In this document: piece after piece, positions 1 through 9,300 of the stretch
How the letters are laid out: every line of letters begins with the position of its first letter
How positions within the stretch are numbered: position 1 is the stretch's first letter
NCBI GenBank assembly: GCA_964568855.1
Contig: CAZMSD010000017.1
Coordinates: 9,795 to 73,794 of the forward strand
Length of the DNA: 64,000 bases
Direction: 5' to 3'
Source of the DNA: CAZMSD01 sp964568855
GTDB taxonomy: Bacteria > CAIWAD01
Position numbers and translations under genes: made by a program
The notes under the pieces: model-generated
Seen by the model: only the letters and a program-made list of their open reading frames with translations
What the model was told of the DNA's origin: nothing
Database searches by the model: none

Positions 1-32
1 GTCCTCGCGCGCTATCGACACCACGGCGGGCC

Positions 33-1244
33 GTGCAACTCCACTACGGGTATCACATGCGCTTCGACATCGCCGAGATCCAGGAACAGCTTCGTTATCA
101 GGCGCTGGACGGCTGGCTGCTCTACCTCTTACGCGGGCAGAATCCGACGGCCGTTGAGATCCTGGGGCTCCCCCGCGACGTGTTGCGCACCCGGCGCTGC
201 TTTTACTGGATCCCGCGGGAGGGCGCGCCGGTCAAGCTGCTGCACCGCATCGAGCCGGCGTCCCTGGACGGACTGCCCGGCGAGGAGCGCTTCTACCTGA
301 GTTACCGCAGCCTGGAATCGAGCCTGGACGAGCTGCTCCGCGGCTCCGCCGAGATCGCCATGGAATACAGTCCCCGCTGCGCCATTCCGACAGTCTCGCT
401 GGTGGACGGTGGAACGCTCGAGCTGGTCCGCGACTGCGGGGTGCGCATCGCCTCCAGCGCGGACCTGGTGCAGGCCTTCCAGGCCCGTCTCACGCGCGAC
501 CAGGTGATCAGCCACCTGGAAGCGGCGGCGGTCTGCCGTGATACAGCCCGGGAGGTCTTCCACGAGGTTGAGCGCCGGCTGCGGGCCGGCGAAACCGTGC
601 GTGAGACCGAGATCCGGCGCTTCATCCTCGACCGTTTCGCGAGCGCGGGCCTGCGCACGGCCCACCCGCCCATCGTGGCCGGTGGCGCGCACTCGGGAAA
701 TCCGCATTACGCGCCGGGAGGTCCGGAGGACCTCATCACGCCCGGCCAGGTCCTGCTGGTCGACCTCTGGGCCAAGTGCGAGACAGAGGGAGCGGTCTAC
801 GCCGACCAGACCTGGATGGGCTACACCGGCCGGGAGGCGCCCCCGCCGATTCAAAGGGCCTGGCAGCTTGTGCGGGACGCGCGCCGCGCGAGCTGGCGAC
901 TGATCAGTGAACGATACGCCGCGGGAGATCCGGTCTGCGGCTGGGAGGCGGACGACTGCGCGCGGGGGATCATCGAGGGTGCCGGCCTGGGCGAGCACTT
1001 CATTCATCGTACAGGACACAGCATCGGCGAGGAGGACCACGGCGGCGGCGCCAACCTGGACAACCTGGAAACCAGGGAGCTGCGCCGCCTGATTCCCGGA
1101 ACACTCTTCTCCATCGAGCCCGGCCTGTATTTCGACGACTTCGGCGTGCGCAGCGAATTCAACGTCCTGATCAGCCTGGAGGGCGAGGTCCTGGTAGCCG
1201 AGGGCACGGACCAGCAGGACCTGTTCCTCTGGGAAGCCAGTTGA
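33..1244 (+). CDS. M24 family metallopeptidase (Xaa-Pro aminopeptidase-like)
   Basis: Probable cytosolic metallopeptidase of the pita-bread (M24) fold, the family of Xaa-Pro dipeptidases and aminopeptidases. The C-terminal half (about residues 160-400) carries the expected series of metal-binding segments: LLVDLWAK and YADQTWMG (aspartates), HRTGHSIG (histidine), then SIEPGLYF and RSEFNVLI (glutamates). The N-terminal half would be the creatinase-like lid domain. No signal peptide is visible. The GTG at 33 has a GGCGGG stretch just upstream; ATG at 57 (MRFDIAEI) is an equally plausible start giving 395 residues. The next gene follows after 30 bases on the same strand. The exact substrate cannot be told from sequence. 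Confidence 0.8.
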   Translation: MQLHYGYHMRFDIAEIQEQLRYQALDGWLLYLLRGQNPTAVEILGLPRDVLRTRRCFYWIPREGAPVKLLHRIEPASLDGLPGEERFYLSYRSLESSLDELLRGSAEIAMEYSPRCAIPTVSLVDGGTLELVRDCGVRIASSADLVQAFQARLTRDQVISHLEAAAVCRDTAREVFHEVERRLRAGETVRETEIRRFILDRFASAGLRTAHPPIVAGGAHSGNPHYAPGGPEDLITPGQVLLVDLWAKCETEGAVYADQTWMGYTGREAPPPIQRAWQLVRDARRASWRLISERYAAGDPVCGWEADDCARGIIEGAGLGEHFIHRTGHSIGEEDHGGGANLDNLETRELRRLIPGTLFSIEPGLYFDDFGVRSEFNVLISLEGEVLVAEGTDQQDLFLWEAS

Positions 1245-1274
1245 ACGACAGTCGGGCCACAACCGGAAAGCAAC

Positions 1275-2561
1275 ATGTTCAGATCACTGGAAGAAATGCA
1301 CGAGGCCCTGGAGAGCCGCTTTCGCCTGAACGCGGACCAGGTCCTTGAAGTCCTGAGACCCCCGGAGCTCTGCAGCGGCATCATGGACGCGCTGGCGCGG
1401 AACGCCGTGTTCAACGAGAATCCCACCATCCGGACCCACCTGCGGCGGGTGGTCCGCAGCGCCGCCCGGCAGCTCGGAATTCGTAGCCGTTCGTTGAAGG
1501 GCCTGCATGAACATCTCTGGGGCGGCAAGTTCCAGGGGCAAGCACTGACCGTGATCCGACTCGGTGGACCCTGCTACGACCTGGCTCGCTGTGTTTTTCG
1601 CGCCGCTCTCGCCGAGGAGACGGCGGGAATCGTCTTCGAGAAGCCCCGCAGCGGGCAGAGTCTCTGGGAGTTCTCGGCCCTGATCCTCGCCGCCGCCCTG
1701 CGGGAGGCATGGAGGGGTCCGGTCTTCCTGCGATCCACCATCGGCTTCAAGGCGGCGGAGCAGGTGTCGAGCGCCCCGGAGCTGGAAGGTCTCGAGGATG
1801 CCATCGAATTGTCGCTGGCCGCCGGATTCCGCAACATAGAATTCCTGCTCGCCGGGGAGCGCTCCGCAGGTCCACCGTGGCCCGCCCGGATCGATGCGCT
1901 GCTGGGCCTGCTTTCCTTCATGCGGAAACAGAGTACCGGGCGCGAGACGACTGCAAGCCTTCGCCTGCCCGGGCGGGCGGATCCCGAATCAATGCCGGCC
2001 GTACTTGACTTGCTGAAATCCCTCAGCGAACAGATGAGCTCTCCGGCGGGTCTGCCCGCGCTGCTGGCGGCGCCGGGAGCGCTCATCAACCGGGCCGATC
2101 CGCATCTCATGCAGAGCCTGGAGGAATGCGGCATCCGGAGCTTATCCCTATCCGGCGAGGAGGAGGATCTGAACCTGCTGCCGCGTCCGCAGGGCGAAGC
2201 ACAAGAGACAAGGCCCGAAATCGAGAGGCGGCGGCAGCTTCCGGTGGTCGAATTCAGGCCGCGACTGGGCCTTGCCGAGAGGCTTGTAACCGACGAGGAG
2301 TTTCCCGCCGACCGCCGTCGGGAGATTCTCCGCTGGGCAGAAGCGACCTGGGAAGGAGTCCAGCCCGGCGAACCGAAACCCGCGGAATCGGAGCTGCTGC
2401 ACGCCTGCGAAATCGAATGCATGCTGAAGTTCGAACGCGAGTTGTGGAACCTGGATCGACTTCGACACTTCAATCGGAACTTCGAAGAAGATCTTCGCCG
2501 GATCTTCCGGCGCACGGGCTCCAGCGGCAACCGCCAGGTACTGGAAGAATTCTTCGCCTGA
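1275..2561 (+). CDS. Uncharacterised protein, possibly a degenerate class II aldolase-like TIM barrel
   Basis: Protein of 428 residues with no signal peptide or membrane segment, 30 bases downstream of the M24 peptidase gene and probably co-transcribed. A stretch around residues 110-210 (AGIVFEKPRSGQSLWEF, GPVFLRSTIGF, LSLAAGFRNIEF) resembles the barrel strands of class II fructose-bisphosphate/tagatose-bisphosphate aldolase relatives. The metal-binding HGD-type motif of active enzymes is replaced by RSTIGF, so it may be inactive or do something else. The C-terminal 80 residues are charged and helical (ELWNLDRLRHFNRNFEEDLR). The aldolase resemblance is a weak inference; a structure prediction would settle it. 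Confidence 0.6.
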   Translation: MFRSLEEMHEALESRFRLNADQVLEVLRPPELCSGIMDALARNAVFNENPTIRTHLRRVVRSAARQLGIRSRSLKGLHEHLWGGKFQGQALTVIRLGGPCYDLARCVFRAALAEETAGIVFEKPRSGQSLWEFSALILAAALREAWRGPVFLRSTIGFKAAEQVSSAPELEGLEDAIELSLAAGFRNIEFLLAGERSAGPPWPARIDALLGLLSFMRKQSTGRETTASLRLPGRADPESMPAVLDLLKSLSEQMSSPAGLPALLAAPGALINRADPHLMQSLEECGIRSLSLSGEEEDLNLLPRPQGEAQETRPEIERRRQLPVVEFRPRLGLAERLVTDEEFPADRRREILRWAEATWEGVQPGEPKPAESELLHACEIECMLKFERELWNLDRLRHFNRNFEEDLRRIFRRTGSSGNRQVLEEFFA

Positions 2562-2579
2562 GCCGCGTCCGTCAGGCAC

Positions 2580-3128
2580 TTAATAACAGTAGCCGTGGTG
2601 CCTGCGCAGGTGCCGTTCCACGGGCCGCGGAGGCCGCGGTGGGTGACGGGCCGGGGGCGGTGGACGAAATGCCCCCGGGCGGCGTGCGTCGCAGTGTCCG
2701 GGTCCCCTGGCCCGCTCGCGAAGTCCCTGTGGTCTCGCGGCTCTCAGCCGGTGCTTGTGCCGGTCGAAGATCCGCTTCTGCCGATCATCGAGCAGCTGCC
2801 TGATTTCCATGCTCAGGACCAGTTCCTGTTTGAGCAGATCGGCGCGGGCCCGACTCAGCTGGTCCACCTTCCGTTCAAGGTCGCGGGTGCTGCATTCCCC
2901 GCGCACCAGCCGTCTCAGGCCGATTTCCTGCTTTTCCAACTCCGCTCGCGATTCCACGCGTCGAATCTCCGCGGTCTCCAGCAGACCGCGAATCTCCAGG
3001 CGCTGCTCTTCCGTCAGGGCCAGGCGCGGATCGCGCATCAACCGCGCTGCAACAGAGGTGGAACGAGCCTGGACCTGAGTGGCGACGGCGGCCATCAGAA
3101 CGGCGAGGGCGATCACTTGAATTCTCAT
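2580..3128 (-). CDS. Periplasmic CpxP/Spy-like protein with Arg/Pro/His-rich tail
   Basis: Small exported protein of 182 residues. The start ATG at 3128 has GGAGG 8 bases upstream, and the product begins with a signal peptide ending in TQVQA. The middle (about residues 30-130) is helical and charged (LALTEEQRLEIRGLLETAE, then a long coiled-coil-like segment), as in LTxxQ-type CpxP/Spy chaperones and periplasmic heavy-metal sensors. The last 45 residues are rich in Arg, Pro and His and could bind metal or nucleic acid. It stands alone, convergent with the gene to its left and divergent from sprA. The family call rests on general pattern, not on a diagnostic motif. Confidence 0.6.
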   Translation of the reverse strand: MRIQVIALAVLMAAVATQVQARSTSVAARLMRDPRLALTEEQRLEIRGLLETAEIRRVESRAELEKQEIGLRRLVRGECSTRDLERKVDQLSRARADLLKQELVLSMEIRQLLDDRQKRIFDRHKHRLRAARPQGLRERARGPGHCDARRPGAFRPPPPARHPPRPPRPVERHLRRHHGYCY

Positions 3129-3204
3129 GCTTTCCTCCACGGTCTTTTCTGAAGACATGACTTGAACACCCAGGAACAACGCCGGGGCCGCCCGGATATT
3201 GCTC

Positions 3205-3232
3205 TTGAACGGTCTATCCTGGAAGCTAGAAT
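3205..3232 (+). promoter_or_regulatory. Possible sigma-70 promoter upstream of sprA
   Basis: TTGAAC (3205-3210), a 16-base spacer, then TAGAAT (3227-3232). Transcription would start near 3239, about 160 bases before the sprA ATG chosen here. The surrounding sequence is less G+C rich than the coding regions. No experimental support. Confidence 0.3.
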
Positions 3233-3398
3233 CACCTGCAGGGTCTGTCGATATACTTTCTGGTCCATACTACATTGTGTGATTACGGAATTTGAAGCGC
3301 AGGAGGTCTATCGACCCACAGCTGGCGGCGGAACCAGATCCCTTTTTTCTTTCATGTGCAGACAGAGGTCGCAGGCGGGCGATGATCGCGCCTGGTGG

Positions 3399-6300
3399 AT
3401 GAGTTCGCTCTATCCCATCCTGGACCCCCGAATTAGAACGAGCTCAGAGCACTACTTGCATCCGAAAAGGCGACAGTCCCTGCCCGGCTTCCTGCTGCTG
3501 ATCCGGCTGATATTCCTCGTCGGCTGGCTGCTGACCACCGGCGGGGTCCTCGGTTCAGAGGACCTGGACTCGCATTGCACCTTCCAGGGTCCCACCGGTG
3601 AGCTGCGCACGGATCCGCTGTTCGGCGAGCTCGCCGCCTGGTCGAATCCCGAATTCCGCCTGGGCTCCGGACCTCGGGAAAGTCTCCTCTCCGTGGTCAT
3701 CGACACCACCGAATCCAGCCTGGTCTTCCAGATCGAGCACGCGGACGGCAGCGTCCTGGCCACTCGCGTGCTGGACCGGGAAAGCTATCTCGAATACAGG
3801 CTCAGCCGCGCCAATCCCAAGGCGCTGCGCGAAGCCCTGGTGGCTTCGGTCGGGAGCCGTCACGGAGGCGGGGACGGCCACATCGAAATCGACATCCCCT
3901 TCAAGGTGAAGAGCCAGACATTCCGGCGCATTTTCGGCAGCGGCCGCATCGGGCTCAACGTGACGGGCAACATCAACCTGAGCGGCACCTACCACACGGA
4001 AAAGCGCGAATCCGAGTCCGCCAGCGTGATGAACGACAACCGCAACGATTTCCGCCTGGAACAGACCCAGCAATTCCAGGTGGTGGGCAAGATCGGCGAG
4101 AAGGTGGACGTCCACATCGACCAGGATACGGAACGCAGCTTCGACTTCGAGAACAACCTGTCCATCACCTACACCGGCGAGGCGGAAGAGATCATCGAGA
4201 AGATCGAAGCCGGCAACATCGCCCTGTCGCTGCCCAGCACGAAGTACGTGCAGTTCTCCGATCGCAGCAGCGGACTCTTCGGCCTGAAGATGGTCACGCG
4301 CTTTGGGCCGCTGCGCCTGACAGGTGTCGCATCCAGCGAGAAGAACGAATCCAAGCAGCAGACCTTCGAGGGCGGGTCCTCCACCAGCAGCATCGAGCTT
4401 GGACCGGGAGAATGGGTGCCCAAGATCTTCTTCGTCAACGAGTATTACCGGCACCAGTACCGGATCTACGATCAGAACATGGATCATCTGCTCGGGCCGC
4501 GGATCATCAGTTTCGACCTCTATGTCTTCGAAACGGACCGTACCGCCAGCCCTCCCGGAGTCTTCCTGTTCAGTCCCCAGCTGGAGGCCGAATTCCACGA
4601 GCAACCCTACGAGGTTCGCCGGATCAGCTGGATCGAGGGGGAATCCCAGGAGTTCTGGCTGGATCCGGACCTGGGAACCGTTCGCCTGATGCGGCCGGTC
4701 AGGGACAACGAGTTCATCGCCATGGCATACGAGGTGGACCGGCCGGATTACTTCGCAAGCTGGACCCAGCAGACGGGCAGGGGTATTTTCACGGGTAACA
4801 TGGCCGCCCAGGACGGCGATTCGGCGGTGGTGCTGGTTCCGGAGAATTTCGGCCATACCACCCAGCCCTACTGGGACCTGATGCTCAAGAACGTCTACCT
4901 GGCCGCCAACATCGACGTGGACCCCAACGAATTCGGCCTTGAGATCGTCGAGAACGTCTCGGGATCCACCGGGCGCACGGCCCAGGACGGCGTCAACTAC
5001 CTCTCCATTTTCCACCTCGACGTGCGCAACAACGCGCAGAGCAGTCCCGGCAGCGACCAGAAAGTGGACGCCCAGTGGCTGGATCCCCGCACGGGCGAAC
5101 TCTGGTTTCCCAGTCCATACCCCTTCGGCGATCGCCCCGACGGCGCGGTAATGCAGTCTCACCCCGACTCCACCGCAACGCTGACCGATCCCCAGACGGG
5201 GCAGACGGTATCCTACACGGGCTACTACCTGGCGCCGAACGTGGGCCAGGGCCAGGCGGGGCCCAACGACTTCGTGCCCTTCGGCGGGGCCGCGGAAATG
5301 GACACCCTCTACGACCTGCGCGGCCGGGACGACATCCTCTGGCTCGAGAAGAATTCCCTGTTCAGCATCGAGTCGGAAGCCCGGATGGGCGCCGACGTGA
5401 TCCACCTCGGCTGGAACGTGACCAACGTCAAGGTGACGGCCAACGGACGCCCACTGATTGAAGGCACCGATTACCAGTTGGACGAACTGGCGGGCATCAT
5501 CAACATCATCAACACCGCGTATACCCGGCCTGATCAGAACATCGTCGTCACTTACGAAACGCCGCAGCTCTTCCAGCTTCGAAAAAAGACCTTCGCGGGA
5601 GTGACCGCCGACCTGGCCCTGTGGGAAAACAGCAAGCTGGGCGCGGCGGCCATCTACTTCAACGAAGAGACGGCCGAGCGGAAGATCCGCCTGGGCAACG
5701 AACCCATCAAGAACGTGGTCCTCGACCTGAACGGCGAGTTCCACTTCAAGCCCAAACTGATGACCGACATGATGGACGCGCTGCCCTTCATCGAGGCGGA
5801 CGAGCCCTCGAAGATCGACGTCCAGACCGAGTACGCGGTTGTGCTGCCCGACCCCAATCCGGCCAACAACCCGGCCACCGGGGACGACAACGGCGTGGCC
5901 TACGTGGATGATTTCGAATCATCCAAGCAGGAGATCCCGATTCCCCTGGGGCACACGCAGTGGTTCCTCTCGTCGCAGCCCGAGGGCGAGGTGCTCGGCT
6001 ACCCCGGCCGGATGGGCTGGTACAATCCCCGCGACCGGGTGCCCGCACGCACCATCTGGCCAGATTACGAGGAGAGCTCGAAGGAGGGGGCGCAGAACGA
6101 CATCCGCATCTTCCGGATGCAGTTCCAGCCCTTCCTGCTGGCCAGCCAGACGGAGAGCGGCAGCGACACGAACCTGGTGGGCGAGCCGACCATGCGCGCG
6201 CGCAGCTGGGCCGGTGCGTATCACGACTTCCGCGGAGCCTACGGCGATCTCTCCGAGAAGAAGTTCCTCGAGCTGACCCTCCACCCGCTGGGGGATCTGA

Positions 6301-9300
6301 CGGGGTACCTGCACATCGACCTGGGCGTGATTTCCGAAGACACCATTCCCAATCAGCAACTGGACACGGAAGACGCCAACAACGACGGCACCCTGCAGTC
6401 CAGCGAGGACGTGGGCCTGGACCTGAGGGTGGGAGCCGATCCGCCCTGGCCCCTGCCGGACGAGCTCTTCGGCTGGAGCGGCAGTGAGGAAGAAATGGTG
6501 GAAGAGTTCGGCGAGGCCTACGGTTTCGACATCGGCAACGCTTTCGACTTCTGGGATATCAACGGCAACAGCGCCAAGGACGGTTTCGAGCCCTGGTCCT
6601 GGGACAACTGGGTGCGCGTCGAATCCGGCGACCAGCCGATCGACAACTCACACGGCTGGGAAGGCAACGAGGAGGACGCAGACCAGCTCTATCCGGACAC
6701 GGAGGATCGCAACGGCAACCGGACCATCGATCTCAGCAACGATTATTTCTCGTTCAGGATCCCGCTGAATCCCGCCGACCCCGAGTATTCGCGCTACGTC
6801 TTCACCAGCGACCGGACGGACTGGATCTTCGTGCGCATCCCGCTCAAGGACGACGCGCGGATCGAGGTGGGCAACCCGCAGCTCTCGGTGGTCAACGGCG
6901 TGCGCCTCTGGTTCACGGGTTTCGACGGGCCCCTGGACTTTGAGCTGGCCGAGTTCAACATCGTCGGCAACGAGTGGCGCGAGGCGATCATCGCCAACAG
7001 CGACACTTCGTATCACGAGATCAGCGTGCTCAACAACTTCGACAATCCGGACAACTACTACAGCCCGCCAGGGGTCGAGGGGCAGAAGGACTTCATCACC
7101 GGCATCAAGTCCCGCGAGCAGAGCCTGGTGATCGAGCTGGAGGACCTGCCTTTCGGCTCCACGGCCTGGTCGCGGAAGCAGTTCGCCTCTCCAGCCAGTT
7201 TCACGGAATACCGCGAGCTGAAGATGTTCATCCACGGCGGGGCCTTCGAGCGCGACGTGGTCGACAGCGTCTTCTTCAACCAGCAGTACGGCGCGGACAA
7301 GATCGAGATGCTCTTCCGCATCCAGTCCACGGAAAGCGATTTCTACGAGTACTCCAAGTTCATCCGGGGTGGCTGGGCGAGCGAAAACAACGTGCGCATC
7401 ATCCTCGAGGAGATCACGGGAATCGAAGCCTTCGCCGGCGCCCGCCGCGAGCAGGAGGAACCGGGCAAGCCGATCCTGCTCTCGGACGGCGGCCAGGTCC
7501 GCGTAGAGGGCAATCCGTCCATCAACCAGGTGCGCGCCCTCCTGCTGGGTCTGAAGAACCACGGAAGCCAGCCCGCGGCGACGCAGGTCTGGTTCAACGA
7601 GCTGCGCGTCTCCGACGTCAAGAAGGAGATCGGCAGGGCCTTCCGCACCCAGCTGGGCGCCGCATTCTCGGATGTCCTGAGCCTCAACGCGGGCTTCGAA
7701 CAGGTGGACGCCGAGTATCACAACGTCAAGCAGCGGACGCAGCACAGCGGCAGGCAGGAATTCAAGCGCAACTTCTCGTTCTCGGGGCGCACGGACCTGG
7801 GCCGGCTGTTTCCTCCCGCCTGGGGCGTGCAGGCCAACCTGTCCGCCGATGTCGGAAGGAACTTCAACCTGCCCAAGTATTACCCCAACGACGACCAGGA
7901 GGTCGACCGCAAGGACCACCCGGAATGGGTGGAGACCGTGTCACACAGCAGGGGCGCCACCCTCTCGCTGAAAAAACGCGATTCGAAGCACTGGCTGGCC
8001 AGGAATCTCGTGGACCGCAGTTCTCTCGACTACAGCATCTCTGAGCTGACGGGACGCAGCAAGACCGTGGCCGGAGACACCCTGGTGAAACAGAAATTCA
8101 CCGGAAACTACAACAGCACCTTCACCTGGGAGCATAAGCTGCGGCCCTTCGGGCTGCTGGCGAACTGGCCGATCGTGGGCCGAGCGGCCGACTTCGAGCT
8201 GGCATACTTTCCCAAGAACCTCAGCTTCGGCGGCCAGGCCACGCGCGAATTGAAGGACAAGCTGGATCGCAACGGCACCGAGTTGCACACGCAGGTGTAT
8301 TCCCTGTCGAGGAACTGGCGCACGAGTTTTCAGCCGCACACCATCTTCAGCGCCTCCTTCGGGCGGAACTACAGCAACAACCTGCTTTTCGACAGGCGGC
8401 AGGCCGAGGACCCGCAGCGCGGCCCGCAGGGATCCGCCGAGGACAGCCTGAACTACGCCGAGTTCCTCGAGCGCCTGGAGCTCTGGCGCCTGCAGAAGGC
8501 TGGCTTCCACGACGGCGACTACTCCGTCACGCAGTCCGCCGATTTCACTTTCAAGCCCCGGCTGGTGGGCTGGCTGAACACCGACTTCACCTACAACACG
8601 CGCTATACCTGGCAGCGGGATCTCGCGGCGCCCGGCAAGGGCGTGTCCCTGAGCAACGACGGGCGTTTCCGGGCCGACCTTAAACTGCGCACCGGAGACA
8701 TGCTGCAGGCCCTGCTGTTCTTGAGCGACACGGAACTCTCGGAAGCCAGGACGGAGCTCGCTGATCGGGCCGCCGAGCGCAAGGCCGAACGCGAGGAGCG
8801 CAGGGAACGCCGCCGCCGGGAGCGCGAGCAGCGCGACGCGCAGAAGGAGGACCGGGACGCGGGGGGTGACGGGGATCGCGAGGATGCGGGGCCGACCGGG
8901 GAGCCCGTGCCGCCCCTCGAACCGGGAGCGCTCGATACCCCGCCGGGACCCGTGGAAGGATCGCTCCCTGAGGCGCTTGACCAGCCGCCGGCGAGGAAGC
9001 GCGAGATTCCGCCTCAGGAACTCCCCGCGGAAGCCGCGCCAGGTGATACAACGGATGCCGAGGGTCCGGACGCAGCCCTTTCCGACAGCCTGGCCGCGGC
9101 GCTGGAGCAGGCGGCTTCCGTCTTCCGTGATACGGCCTTCGTGGACACGACGCTCGCCGTCCCCGAGGTGCCGGAGGCGCAGCCGCCGGACTCGATCCTC
9201 GCCGAGGGCGCGGAGGAGGCGCCGGCCGACACGGCGGCCGCTCCGGAAGAATCGCGCCGTGGTCCCTTCCGGGCGCTGGGCAGCTTGTTTCGAGGAGTCC

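Noticed and set aside
129..1262. Long open frames opposite the M24 gene
   Set aside because: High G+C third positions open the antisense frames; no family features. The same holds for the long shadows opposite sprA, secD, polA and porX.
3162..3398. The 79 codons in front of the chosen sprA ATG
   Set aside because: The frame is open, but the stretch is AT-richer, holds a possible promoter and has no export signal, so I treat it as leader.
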